Assembly (NCBI GenBank): GCA_023653785.1
Contig: JAMKCH010011796.1
Location: 1 to 64,000 of the forward strand
DNA length: 64,000 nt
Source: Ophioderma brevispina
Taxonomy: Eukaryota; Echinodermata; Ophiuroidea; Amphilepidida; Ophiodermatidae
Direction of reading: 5' to 3'
Shown: piece after piece, positions 12,146 to 23,831 of the stretch
Layout of the letters: the number at the start of each line of letters is the position of its first letter
How positions within the stretch are numbered: position 1 is the stretch's first letter
Notes under the pieces: generated by a model
Seen by the model: the letters and a program-made list of their open reading frames with translations, nothing else
Database searches by the model: none
What the model was told of the DNA's origin: nothing
Translations under genes and position numbers: made by a program

Positions 12146-12563
12146 TCAAATGTCACAACACCAAGGTCAACGGTCAACAGGATATCAAGTTTTGAAACAA
12201 GGTTATTAGTGTTTCTAATAAAATGAATCTTATGCTCATGGTATCAAATATACTTTAAGATTCAGTTATGAGTTTCTTTTATACAGTTTCTGTACTAAAA
12301 GTGCAACTTAAAAGCTAGAAAACATCTACTTAGCTCTTAATTGGCTTTTTAATGTTTTTTTTTATTTCTTGTAAATTATGCCTGGCGCCCGACCAGTTTT
12401 TTTTTTTTAAATAACTCGTTTATCATTGAAATATGAGTCAGCTTTCATGTTGCGAGTGCCAATGTTTGGACATAGTTTTGACAAACAAGGTTCCCACAAA
12501 AGTGTCCATTGGCAATTTCCAGGTTCTGTAGGACTTTAGGCAAAACAAGTTTGTTTCCAGTAG
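12146..12563. other. No recognisable gene
   Basis: Anonymous spacer between the satellite and the next MITE. It contains short T runs only. Confidence 0.4.
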
Positions 12564-12572
12564 GCCGTGCAC

Positions 12573-12860
12573 CAGAGGGTGTATTGAGTCAATCCCACAA
12601 TGCACATTTTTTGGGGGGAAATTCACCTCAATAGGGTCATTGATCCCATAAAAATCCTAGTCTTAACATATAAAAACCGACTTTTATGCTCGTTTTAACC
12701 CACAAAGTGTTTATTACTTAGGGAATTTTAGCATGATTATTAACTGTCGTGTGGGTCTTAACTTTTGGATACTTTTCATCCCTAAGTCTGACGTGTGTTT
12801 AGTACAGTACGGTATAGGCCACATTGCAATCATCATGGGATTGATTTCAAAACCCCTCTG
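12573..12860 (+). mobile_element. MITE, 9-bp-TSD family, copy 2
   Basis: The copy is 288 bp. It begins CAGAGGGTGTATTGAGTC and ends with the inverted partner CAAAACCCCTCTG. A perfect 9-bp direct repeat, GCCGTGCAC, abuts both ends (12564-12572 and 12861-12869). The interior is collinear with the other copies. With copies 1 and 3 this establishes the duplication length independently. Confidence 0.85.
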
Positions 12861-12869
12861 GCCGTGCAC

Positions 12870-14295
12870 CAAGTCTCAAATACCAAGAGCTATGCATTTT
12901 AAGCCCTCGTTTCACAAAATAGCCCCCTTGAGAAATATTTGGCCTATGGTACATGTACACGAGGGCTACTTTTTTGCAAGAATTTGCTCAAGTGCCCCGA
13001 TCCAAAAAAGTCTTTTACCCTTGTCCGTGCACATTTTGAACATTTCGTTTCAAAGGAGTAAAACCTTGGGGAGGCAGCCGCCGCGTCCTACACTGGGTAT
13101 AAGCCCTAGAACTGCACATTCAAAGGGGCATTTGGTGAGCGGCTCAGAAAACCTTCCCAAGTAGGCTTTTCGCCTACAAGTTCGTTTTTCCGTGCCGCCG
13201 GGAACATCTCATAGCCTAAACACTTAATCATACTTCCACACAACAAGCGTTCCTTGTAGATTATCGAGAGCTGCGCTTAAGTCTAGCAGCCTCAATTTCT
13301 AACGGATAGTTTAAGAATGATCAAGAAATGGTTCTCGATTGCTATGCGCCAAATTTTTAAAGAGATTTTCCATATTTATTACTCATCTTGAGAAATTCTT
13401 GAAACCAGCCAAAACCAACTATTATCAACTGTAGGGCATTTATAACGTATGATTGAGCGGAATGGAATTGCGTTTGCAACGTCCGCTAGCGGCGTGATTA
13501 GAACAGCGGCGCGTAATACGAGACTACTTACATGACTACGTCACAAGCCGGTATCAGCTTTGTGTTGATAATTCGAATCGTACTTTCGTAATAATTTCGC
13601 CAGATGATTCCCTACCTCTAAATATAAATTTCGAGTAATTACAGTTTTCAGTGAATCTATCCAGCATTTTTACTTATTTGTAACTGTTTGTTTTGGGACA
13701 ATTTTGGTAAGAACTCGATAAAAAAAACTGCATGAGAATGGGCGGTAACAGGGGAAGGCAACTTGAGTCTAGGAAGTTGAGACTTCTGAGTTAATTGTAG
13801 GCAAGGATGTATGATTTACCATCTAGGCATATGGGACTTTCCTGTGTGTTTTTTTGGACTGATTAAAAGGGTCTGATCATTCAATTCAGGTGCAGTACTT
13901 AACATTGACTTTTTGTACCATTCATGACACTGTACTCTGTAGCGTAGCCAAGGCTAGGTTGTGTACACTTGACTGTAAGTTACCTCTACGGTGACGAACT
14001 AAGAATTGGGGTCAACACGGACTTTACCAGTCGATAATATGGTTGGCGCGCAAAGGATTATGGGGGCTGACTTCCGTGCTGCTGTTGGTGAAAGAGAACA
14101 TGAAAAAATAGAGGTCTTTTGGGTGTGAGAAAGCCAAATTGCCACAAATAGGGTAATTATCGCTTGACCAATTTGCTAAATTTAAAAAAACATCGGTCTT
14201 TGGTGAAAATAGTCAATATTTTATAAAGTATCTCAAGGTTTTGGATGATTTTTTTCCCAATGTTTTATAAAGATACATGTAGGGGTATTTGGATA
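12870..14295. other. No gene recognised
   Basis: Mixed anonymous sequence. Around 14040-14080 a GGCGCGCAAAGGATTATGG patch looks promoter-like, but no transcript start or exon can be argued from it. Confidence 0.35.
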
Positions 14296-14332
14296 ACAGT
14301 CAGTAAAATTGTAAAAAAAAAAAAACCAGGGT

Positions 14333-14356
14333 GGTGGGGGGGGGGGGGGTGGGGGT
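14333..14356 (+). repeat. G run
   Basis: Near-uninterrupted guanines preceded by an A run and GGTGG. It could form a quadruplex and is a likely place for sequencing error. Confidence 0.6.
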
Positions 14357-14559
14357 CACAACGATGCTAAAAATGGTCCGTTAACAGCTTTAATCATATG
14401 TACCTGCGCAAATGGGACTGCCCGAAAGTGCTACCTAGGCCTACATGTACATGTCCCAAAATGTCCATGTGTGCCAATGTTACAAATCTATCTTACACCG
14501 TCATATCAAGAATGTTATCAATGGACAATGTAACCTGCCATCATGCTGTGTGTGCACAT

Positions 14560-14769
14560 TACTGTAAAAGTGGAAATTTTCACGCTACATTAATTTTCGC
14601 GCTTTTCGCGCACTTCTGAGCTAGCGCGAAATTAAAAACTCGCGGAAAATGTTTATTGTGTGTAGGGCTTGTAGGATAGCTGAAAAGAGCAATTTAAAAA
14701 CAAGCAAAAATTTTTAAAATTACAGAAACGCGAAAAATTACACGCGCGAAAATTATCACTTTTACAGTA
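14560..14769 (+). mobile_element. Tc1/mariner-type MITE, copy 2
   Basis: A 210-bp element. The left end TACTGTAAAAGTGGAAATTT pairs with the right end CACTTTTACAGTA, and the terminal TA is shared with the flank. CGCGCTTTTCGCGC-type blocks sit inside. It matches the reversed copy at 7441-7644 along its whole length. Confidence 0.75.
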
Positions 14770-14995
14770 ATACTTTCGTCTCATCTTGAAATTGAATTTT
14801 ATCTCAATTCCCACTTATACAGCGTTAACATCTTCAATATCTCTGAAACATTCTTGGTACGTAGATGTTCTACAACCTATCAATTGTAAATAGAAATTTG
14901 CATCTTCAGAAAGTTTTCACCTTGTGTTCCTTTTAAACTTGTCTATGTCTTTTTTTCGATTGAGTAACGCTTTTCTACATTGCTAGTAACAATTG

Positions 14996-15180
14996 CAGGG
15001 TGGAGTTCGGCGAGAATCCGGAATCGATTCTCGCAAAGATTCTCGTAAATTGATTTGCGGGAAATGTTGATTCTCATTAACTTTAGAATTTAACACAGTA
15101 GCGAATTAGATGATTCCCGCAAAATTCATTTTTGAGAATCAAGACTGATTCTCGCACTCTGGTACGAAATTCTACCCCTG
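14996..15180 (+). mobile_element. MITE with CAGGG ends and possible 5-bp target duplication
   Basis: A 185-bp element starting CAGGGTGGAGTTCGGCGAG and ending with its inverted partner (CGAAATTCTACCCCTG). AATTG directly precedes (14991-14995) and follows (15181-15185) it. The interior is built of ATTCTCG and CGAGAATC blocks. A second partial copy opens the window. The terminus looks hAT-like, but a 5-bp duplication would be unusual for hAT, so the superfamily is unsettled. Confidence 0.6.
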
Positions 15181-15511
15181 AATTGTAAGCAAAATACACA
15201 AGCTGCCGTTTAATCAACACCAAGTAATAATATTGAACCCAGATCCACACGGGATTACATTTAAGACTACCGCTGCACTGTGAAAGTCATTATAGCCAAC
15301 TACTCACTGTCATGGGCACTGGACTGTTGTGTAAATAAAAAGCATGACTCCAAGATGCAAAAAAAAACAGCTGCAGGAAAAAAAAGGTGGGCATTGATAC
15401 TTTTATTAAATTTAAAGTTTTAAAATTTGTATTTTTTTTTCAAAGAACTGAAATTTATACATCTGTGAGACTTGATTACAATCGCATGAATGGGCTTGTT
15501 GATAACATGAG

Positions 15512-15713
15512 CAGTGTTGCCAACAAAAATTTTGGTTAGGCACGGCATGGAGGGCAAAAGTAGCCCAGTTTTACCATAACGATTGGTTTAATGGGAAAAA
15601 AAATTGCCACTACCCGTGGCACTTGCCGAAAATGGCACTTTGAAAGCACTTTTTGACGTTCAAAAGTAGTCCAATTGGGCAGGTACATGTAAAGCGTGGT
15701 GTTGGCAACCCTG
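15512..15713 (+). mobile_element. hAT-like MITE
   Basis: A 202-bp element with CAGTGTTGCCAACA at the left and TGTTGGCAACCCTG at the right. The flanking octamers AACATGAG and GACATGGT agree at five positions, a possible decayed 8-bp duplication. Confidence 0.55.
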
Positions 15714-16750
15714 GACATGGTGCAGTTAATACTGTCCACAGCAAACAGACCACAACCTTTTGACCACTCGACCAGATCATAACATCAATCCATTCATAAC
15801 TTTTGACCTTTAATATGTAAATTGATTTCCACTTCATAGGCCATCACCCAATCACTGATCAATATGCCTGGCCGAGTCCCTACACACTGAGTGAGCATGT
15901 GGACACTGTAGACTCCATGGGTTGAAGCTGTTTTGAGGGTTTTTTTTTGAGAGGGCGGGTTACATTTTTCTGCGCGTGAGCATGCGTAACACTTCATCTT
16001 GCGTCGAAATCTGGTACTGCGCACGCTAATCGCTCGCTGTGACTGGAAGTATATCATGGGCTTAAGTGACACAGGTTAATCAAATTTGACCACTAATTAT
16101 ACAACTTTATCTGTGCCTACAGCTGGTACCAGCAGGTTATGATAAATGGTTTTTGATTTACGATGTCGTAAACATCACACTGTGGTGGCTGTTTTCCATG
16201 GGCAAATTCCAGCCATTTCATACTAGCGAACTTTGGCATGGGCTGGCCTGTTGCACTGCTTGTACACTTTTTTATAGCTCCTTTGGGATTTAAATTCACA
16301 AGTATTAGGCCTACAGCTAATAATATTTTATAACACTGAGCTGGTACGAATGAATTTGGCCAAGTACTTTTCCTCTAGTGAAGTAAAATATCCTGTGCTG
16401 TATCTGTTTACTTATACTGTAGGTCACAGGCCTACTGCATAGAGGTCACAGGCAAATTGTGTGGACGGTGTATAGAGAAAATGGATGAAGTTGTTTTTAC
16501 TTTTTGTATAGCGATGAGATCACACATGTAAGTTCTACAGACTGTCCCAAAAAAGTTAGTAAATACAGGAATTACAAGGTGATTTTACATCCATTAGAAT
16601 ATTTGACGATGCCCAAAATCATTTTAGAATTTTCATTTTTTGCATTTTGCAAAGGCCAAGGGGCATAAAGTTTTAGACCTTCACTGACACAGTACAAACT
16701 CCCTCCATTGTTTAATACCATTTAGGAAAAAACAATATTTATCACCCTCC
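15714..16750. other. No recognisable gene
   Basis: Minus-strand frames of 60-92 codons (15794-16072 and 16117-16299) show no domain. Nothing else is supported. Confidence 0.4.
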
Positions 16751-16759
16751 ATATAAAGA

Positions 16760-17345
16760 CAGAGGGTGTTTTGAGTCAATCCCACAATGCACCAGTTTTG
16801 GGAAATTTCACCTCAATGCGGTAATGTGATCACATAAAAATCCTATTCTTAACACATAAAAACCCTGACTTTAACGCTCATTTTAGCCCACAAAGTGTTA
16901 GTACTTTAATAGGGAATTTTTTTGCATGATTATGAAATGTCTTGTGGTTCTTAAACTTTTGGAACACTTTTTATCCCTAAGTACTGACATGTGTTTAGTA
17001 CAGTATGGTATAGGCACATTGCTATGCATCAGGCCTACAAAATCCCCAGGACCATGGGACCGCAGGTCCCAGAAATAAATTGACAACTGCAGAAATTTTC
17101 AAAAGGAAAAATAAACAAATAAATACAATTAATTACAAAAAAGGTTCAAATACAGGCCCAGATTGCACGAGAGTGTGTCAAAATACTGAGCCAGCTGTAA
17201 GGACTTTTGCTAAATGTGCTTGTGATGTGCACTTCATGCACATATTTGACAGAGAATTTTGCCCACTTCTTTTGAAGGTCCCAGGCAGACAGAAATTTTT
17301 TGTAGGCCTGCTATGCATCATGGGATTGATTCAAAACACCCTCTG
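16760..17345 (+). mobile_element. MITE, 9-bp-TSD family, copy 3 (interrupted)
   Basis: The best-preserved copy. The left terminus CAGAGGGTGTTTTGAGTC and right terminus TCAAAACACCCTCTG are inverted partners, flanked by a perfect 9-bp repeat ATATAAAGA (16751-16759 and 17346-17354). After removing the nested element at 17031-17309 and one 10-bp repeat, the copy is about 297 bp, the same as its relatives. It has no coding potential. Confidence 0.9.
17031..17309 (+). mobile_element. Second MITE nested inside the first, 10-bp TSD
   Basis: A 279-bp insert with AGGCCTACAAAA at the left and TTTTTGTAGGCCT at the right, plus subterminal GGGACC/GGTCCC blocks. The host MITE sequence GCTATGCATC is duplicated on both sides (17021-17030 and 17310-17319). 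The host continues in register after the second copy, so this is a true insertion. A 9-10-bp duplication again suggests a Mutator-type mechanism. Confidence 0.85.
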
Positions 17346-17354
17346 ATATAAAGA

Positions 17355-18512
17355 GTACACATTGCGGCTATTTTGTTCTAATTTATATCATGTAATTTTG
17401 TTCTAATTTATCGTTTATTTAGGCCTAATTTATATAGAGGTGGGCTATAAAAGGTCAAATTTAAATCATAGCTTTGGATCATTTCAAACACCGGATAAGT
17501 CGATGACTTTATCCACGCTGATCCCATTTTTGAAGAACAAAATGAAAGTGCAAAAACCAGGCATGCTTCGACAAAATGGCCGCCAAATATAGTCGAAAAA
17601 TCATGTTTTTACCGTAACTCTGTAAGTTTCGGTTCAATTCTTTGATGGCAATACCCATGTGTTTTAGTGCATTAGGAATCATTCTTTGCTCTTGCCTCTC
17701 ACCATAGCCTTTCTTTAGGTGTGTTTCTATTGGAACCAATTTTCCGGTTTAAACCAGAAAAGGGATTAACTTGGCTCAATAGAAACAGCAGTCCTACTGC
17801 ATTTTCTTGCTAATACCGATGAAAGTTTCCACCGGCGTTTATCCTTCTTTCCAAAGGATAATGCCAGAGAAATTATCCGGTTAAGGCCAATAGAAACAGC
17901 GTTCCGATAGAGTGCACATACCGGCTAAAGACGAAATTGACACAGATATCGCAGCAAATGACCCCCGTCCAGCATGCGTGCGATGTTGACTTTGTAACCA
18001 GGGGTGCTCACATCTTTTGTCAAATCACGAGTCTCCATCGCGTCTTACTTTTGGTGCACGATTGCACGTCTTGTAATATTACCTCCGGATCCTTCTATCA
18101 CGAGGTGTGGATGGGCTTGCAGAAGAATAATTATCGAATGATAAAAACTCCAAATGGCATTACACTAAGGATATTCGCTCTTCCCGCATCTCTTTGATCT
18201 GACAGTTCGGCGAGGGTCAAGGCCCGCAATACAATGCGGTTGACCTGTGCAGATGCCCTTGTAGCTAATAAAATCCAGCCGTGACGGACACGGTCACATT
18301 TTCGGAAAAAGGCTTGCTTCAATAGAAACTTGCAAAATTGTTTATTCTCAGTATCAACTGGATAAAATTTTATATGGATACATTTACCGTCTGTTTCAAT
18401 GAAAACACGCTCTTTCACTTGGAAATTGCTGTATAATTAGCTCAAAAATGGAGATAGAGGGCAATTTATTTTTTTTTTTTTAATATAACCCCTTCGTGGA
18501 CCAACCAAGCCC
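17355..18512. other. No gene; CAATAGAAAC motif repeated
   Basis: TGTTTCTATTGG (17719) and CAATAGAAAC (near 17778, 17890 and 18320) recur, with CCGGTT boxes beside several of them. This suggests one or two decayed inverted-repeat elements between 17719 and 18340. A 95-codon minus frame (18131-18418) is unrecognised. Confidence 0.35.
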
Positions 18513-18556
18513 TCAGAGGTATATAATGTACATGTACAATGTACATGTACCTCTGA
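18513..18556. repeat. Palindrome (cruciform-capable)
   Basis: TCAGAGGTA at the left pairs with the CCTCTGA end, and the centre is two copies of TGTACATGTAC. It is nearly self-complementary across 44 bases. Confidence 0.6.
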
Positions 18557-19440
18557 TATTAACCACTCCACTTGGGTATCAACGAACTGACCAGGATGGC
18601 TTACTTAAAGGGACTCAGGGGTTACCACCTAGGACTTGATCTGAAACAGACTGTAATACCATTCAAGGTATATGGTTGTTGTACATGGGACTGACGGAAT
18701 GATTAATGTCCCCTCCAAAGGATGGATTGCTTTCATGGTAGATTCATGGACAATCCAAATGAACCACGCGAAGAGCGGTAACCCCGTACTCTAGTTGTCA
18801 TCAACTAGATTCCTGTACACCAGTACCAGGTGTTTAAATGGAGGAGTTAAAAGGCAAACATTTGGACGTTTCTCTATTGTATTGTTACAATGCATACCAC
18901 ATCATTGCATTGGATACATTGTGGTAGTATGTATTTTATATGTTCAAAAAGGAAACGAATTTATTAAGCATGGCGATTTGCTCATACCTACTGTATTTAT
19001 TTAGCGTTCAATGTCGACAAAATGAAGTTTTCATTTCTTTCAATAAATACAATTACATTTTGATGACCATGATTATTAAAGCAATAATTAGCATATTTTT
19101 TTGAAGAGCACCCCACTTTTCATTCAACGAGAGCATCACTGATGCATAAGACCCACGTGTATGGTGGAACTGGAATGATTCTCGGAGACGCAATTGCATG
19201 AGAACATAAGACAAGTTATTGGTTGGCAGGACAGTTTTTGAAACCAAATAAGATTCAAGATGGACATAAAATATGCTTTGGCAAAATAGAAAATGCTAGT
19301 GATGTACAAAAGTAGTATTTGAATTCAACATGAACCCGGGGTGCTCTTCTTCAACTGGTGCAAAAAAAAAAATACATTACTGTCATAATTTTTTTTGAAA
19401 ATTTAATAAACGCCTCTTTAATCAATTATAATCTTAACCA
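18557..19440. other. No recognisable gene
   Basis: Anonymous sequence. I see nothing to annotate on either strand. Confidence 0.4.
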
Positions 19441-19449
19441 TTTCAGAAA

Positions 19450-19770
19450 TTCATATAATGACTTTAATTGGGAAAGGCCCTTTAACTGGTAAAATGAGGG
19501 TAATGGCCGTTATTGGAAATGGAGGAATAGCCTTTTAATAATAGTAAATATTGAGGAAGTCCCTTTCATTGGTAAGGAAGGGGAATGGCACTGTAATTTT
19601 AAATAAAATTGCATTGCCTTTCCAAGGTAAATATGGAATGGCCCCTTTGGCCAATGGGAGGAATTTAGCCCTTTAACTGGTAATGTGTTGAATGAAAATG
19701 GCCGAATGCGCCCTTAATGGTAAATGATAGATGGCCCTTCAAAAGGTAAATAATGGAGAATGGCCTTTTA
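19450..19770 (+). repeat. Degenerate tandem repeat (GGTAAAxAATGGxxAATGGCC type)
   Basis: Blocks such as TTTAACTGGTAA, AATGGCC and CCCTTTxATTGGTAA recur roughly every 30-40 bases with many indels. It is low complexity and non-coding. Confidence 0.6.
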
Positions 19771-19794
19771 TAGATACAGGCGGTCACCCGGCTT

Positions 19795-20480
19795 TCCCGA
19801 CCCACCAAGAACTCTAAACCATAACTCTATCAATAACTAGATCATATCTCACCACAGAGAACTCTAAAAAAAACTCTCATTGGTGACACCATCCATAACG
19901 CACCCAAACCAAAAAAACCCTCTAAAAAATAACTCCTCAATGGAATGCCACAACCTCACAAAACAACACTAAACCATTCTAAACAGGTTGATGAACTACA
20001 TCCATAACTCAACCAAATGACTTTATTAAAAACATAACCTCATCAATTAACTATTCTACCACTAACAAATAAACTCATGGCATGGGCTCAATTATAACTC
20101 ACAAAAAACATCAAAAAAACTCTAAAACCTAAACTCATCGATGAACTATAAATTCACCACAAAAATAACTCCATTCCTAACTCAACTCACCAAAATAACT
20201 CTAAGAACCATAATCATCAATGAACTCCATTCATACCTCACTAACAAATGACTGCTTAAAACTCGATTGACGGGCCCCATTTATAACTCACCAAAACATC
20301 AAAAACTCTAAAACATAACTCATCGATGAACTCATAACTCACCAATACATAACTCAAAAACTCGAACAACTCGGTGATAACTCATTCAACTCATCAACAT
20401 AATCTAAGACATTAACTCATCAATGAAATCAATCCAAAACTCGCCAAAACAGCAAAAAAAACACCCTAACCGCAAATCAT
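19795..20480 (+). repeat. Degenerate tandem repeat (CATAACTC / AACTCATC / CACCAAAA type)
   Basis: The words AACTCATCAATGAACTC, CATAACTCACCAAAA and CTCTAAAACATAA recur in order with a period near 60 bases, heavily disrupted. The plus strand is almost free of G. Confidence 0.65.
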
Positions 20481-20734
20481 CAATGAACTCCATAACTTTG
20501 AAATTGATAATGCCCCGTTACTTTAATTCAATTGAAGGTGTTTTTCCTAAAATGATCCAAAGAGTAAATTCCCATAAAAAAAATCAAACCAAATTTTTTC
20601 CAAAACAAAATTCTCACAACAACATAATATAAATAAAAAACACTCATTGATGAACTTCAATCCATATTTCACCAAATACTAAACAAAAAAAGCTAAAACA
20701 TAAAACTCAGCGAACTCTTATTTAATTAACCTGC

Positions 20735-20975
20735 ATATTGCCCCTTAATTTGTAAAGCTTAACCCTTGAGGAGCTCTTCCTCAAAGATGCGAAAATCCAT
20801 TCCCATTAAAAATCTTTTTTTTTTTCAGAAAATATTTGGAAAATCACAATGCTTAACATATGGGGTGATATTTGGAAATTATAGTTCTGGAATATTACCT
20901 TTACATGCCCTTTTACATGGAAATTTCTAAACTTAACCCTTGAGGATGCCCTTCCTCAAATGATGGGAAAAATCA
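20735..20975 (+). repeat. Imperfect direct duplication
   Basis: Two copies of a block running CCCTTTTA, then CTTAACCCTTGAGGA, then CTTCCTCAAA, then GAAAAATC, at about 20740-20810 and 20905-20975. Confidence 0.5.
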
Positions 20976-21119
20976 TCCAGACTACACCGTGGGTAAATAC
21001 TTTCCGCCCCGCTGCACACACACACGTAAACGTATGTACATATGTACATACAAAATTGGTTCTTGGTCTGGTGTGAAGCATAATGTAATACATTGTTTAG
21101 AATGTTAATTTTACTTTAT

Positions 21120-21305
21120 TTTTGACATTTGTTTACAACACACATAATTGTAAACACACACATTACAAACATGACAGCCCAGAGAGACGGGCACAGGACA
21201 GGATACCAGAAATAGACACCACATACACGACACACACACCTTGCACCCTCACACACACACACATGCAAACATACACACATATATCACACACACCACACAC
21301 AGGGA
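21120..21305 (+). repeat. CA-rich microsatellite
   Basis: Interrupted CA/ACAC runs. The 72-codon frame over it is Thr/His/Tyr low complexity and not a gene. Confidence 0.7.
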
Positions 21306-23690
21306 AGGTTAGTGGATCAGAATTCCAGACAGTTATTTGAAGAAAGAAGAAATTATTTTCCTGGGGGGTTAGGGGGGACTATCTGACTGACCAGAATAAT
21401 TAAATGAGCAGTCACTTAGTGTCAAATTCGATTGGGTGCATGCACTGGGCTTATCATGGAAAAAAAAAACACCAATTTACATTCTGAGGAAATATAAACC
21501 ATTTTTCAAAATTACTCATCTGACCAGAAAGGTGTGAGCCTGGAAATACCAACAACAGAATGGAATATGTCCTTGCAAGGTAGTGACCCTAATTAGTGTT
21601 AAACAAACCACAATTGCACGCAAATTGCTTGACAACAACTAAGGACAAGTGATAAGGCGAAGGCTTGCCAGAGGCTACTGTGATTGACTTTTTGCTATTC
21701 CAAACTGCTTCCATGGCCATCTACAATGCCACCACATCCAAAGGAGCTGTATGACACATCACGAACCAATTTCAAGTAATTGTTTGTTTAGACCTAAACT
21801 TGGCTTTCACACCTTAATGGTCACAAACGAAAACGCTGCATAATTTTCCCACGTCATCCAACCACAACAATGACCAAAATTTCAAGACATAAGAAATAGA
21901 TAAACATGCAGTTACAAAACCATGGCTTCAAAACCCAGTACTATAGACCCGAATACTTCGTGGGTCTAAAAAAATTGAGATTTTTACACGATTGTACTGG
22001 CAACTGGCTAGTAACTATACTGTGAATGGCTAAGCTCGAAAAGGTTCTACGTGTCGCAAACGAAGCTGCGGGAAAACGGCCATTCCAATATTGACTAGCA
22101 GGGAAAAGACGCCATGTTACGGGTCTACGCTCATCCATTAGGGGTTTTATTGGTCCAAGCACAGTCAAGTTAGCAAGTGACTGACGTGGCATAGTCATCA
22201 TGGACGGACATAAACTTAGCAATTTCCATCTCTGTCGGAAGTACATCTGGGATCCCAATTCTATTACAAACTCGACTTATTTTACTGATAAATACGCATT
22301 TGAGCATTCTCATTTGCGGTTAGTTTCAGACAAGTACCAACATAATGTGCAAAAATATCAAATTTTGAAAATTGGGGGTGATCTTCAAAAATGTGCTGTT
22401 TTGCATTATGAACCACTATCAGACTATGTGAACCATTGTTGCTCCCTGACTTTTTGCGGTACACCAAAGGTTTTATTATACCTCATGAATATTCATGAAC
22501 AAAATCAGGCAATTCATTGCTGATTTCCTAGGAAATAGATTGGACTATTTTTCTACAACCTCGTCCCCGAGTCACAGTGAGGTATAACAAAGACAACATC
22601 GGTTTATCGAAAATAGGGCACATATTTTCCCGTGGTAATGGCAAGGGACTATCACCAACACCCTCGGGTTCGGGTTGCTTCGGGTGTACCAGCCACCTTG
22701 GGAAAATAGTGTGCCCTCTTTCCCCAACCATGTAGTGTTTGTATAATTTTCCAAAATATCTGAAGAGTAATGCTAAAGGCCCAAAAAAACATAATTGTGT
22801 GCCATTAGTGGAAAATTGAAGGCGTGTCAGTCAGTGGGAAATTATATTTGTTGTTATTTTTTTTAAAGCATCCAAAAGTGCAAAATTTGGTGCATTTTTC
22901 ACTCTCTAAAAAACAAACCAACAAAAAAAACCACCCCCCATCTAAAAAATGGGTGCTTTCAACCCATATTTTTGATTTACAGCACACATGTACTTTTCTG
23001 ACAAGGGTCAGTCAGAAAAAGGGCAACACAACAATTAGGTTTAGGTCTAATTGTTGAAAATGTGAACTGAAAATCCATAGAGGTCACTGCCTTCCTAGAC
23101 AGTGTAATTTTTCAATAAATTTTACTAATATAATAATAAAAACTTTAAAATTTGCACTGAAAATGAGTAAAACATGTTAAAATATAGGAAAATAATGAGA
23201 TGCAAGGAATGCAGCAACCCACCAAAGAAACATCTTCCAAATATATTTGACAAAAATAAAACCTTTGGGGCCCCTTGAAGAAACAAGAAAAACGTGTCAT
23301 TATTTTTGTCAAGAAATTGGTGTCATAGACCTCCTTTTTTGACCATAAACACTGTTTCACTAATTTGTGAAACAGGGTTTTAAACGTTAAAGTACAAAAT
23401 TGTACAATGCTTATATAACCAAGTTACCATAGGTTGGGCAAGACATAGGAAATGTTAAAAGTTTCCTCTTTAAAAGTCAATCCCACATTTAAAACTGAAC
23501 CTGCAGTCATAATTAACCTTTGACCTTTGACCCCAATTAATACAAACACAAACGGGAACATTTGTACAGTACCTCTTCTAAGTATCATTAGCAGCGGCTT
23601 CAAGCAGTTGTATGTTCTACAAAGTGTACCCTCCTTGTCCTCCCGTTATCTCCATATGCTCATGCTTAGTCCACTGACTGCAATCTTTCT
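21306..23690. other. No gene recognised; one unexplained ORF
   Basis: A 107-codon frame at 22200-22523 (+) starts at a clear ATG after a GGCATAGTCATC context and is Tyr/His-rich. I cannot assign it. If the exon at 23705-23831 is real, this region should be intron of that minus-strand gene. I searched by eye for ankyrin-repeat exons and found none I trust. Confidence 0.3.
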
Positions 23691-23702
23691 CAGCTATTAT
23701 TC

Positions 23703-23831
23703 TGGTTTCTCATACTGGGCATACTTCTTCAGCTGCTGGGAGCGCCTCTTCCGAGCGTGCTTCAGCCGCTCCTTGAACGCTCATTTCTCCAGCATGGGAA
23801 TTTCGTTGATAAGCTCAAAGTGTTCCGCCAT
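23703..23831 (-). CDS. PPP1R16: First coding exon of a PPP1R16A/B-type protein phosphatase 1 regulatory subunit
   Basis: Read on the minus strand from the ATG at 23831, the frame gives MAEHFELINEIPMLEK and then, after compensating one-base changes, RLKHARKRRSQQLKKYAQYE. From memory, human PPP1R16A (MYPT3) begins MAEHLELL with a downstream QERLKHAQKRRAQQ, and PPP1R16B (TIMAP) has RRAQQLKKWAQYEQ at the same place. The family binds the PP1 catalytic subunit next to ankyrin repeats and is lipid-anchored through a C-terminal CAAX box. Those parts are not in this exon. A TGA appears after EK, where one A seems to be missing, and one extra G restores the frame about 10 bases later. This pattern suggests assembly error rather than a pseudogene. 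The 3' splice limit is uncertain: stops follow 23700. Remaining exons should lie at lower coordinates or outside the window. Confidence 0.72.

Noticed and set aside
17140..17160. GGTTCAAATAC resembling a tRNA B box
   Set aside because: It sits inside the nested MITE with no A box or cloverleaf around it.
21122..21340. Thr/His-rich 72-codon frame
   Set aside because: Translation of a CA microsatellite.
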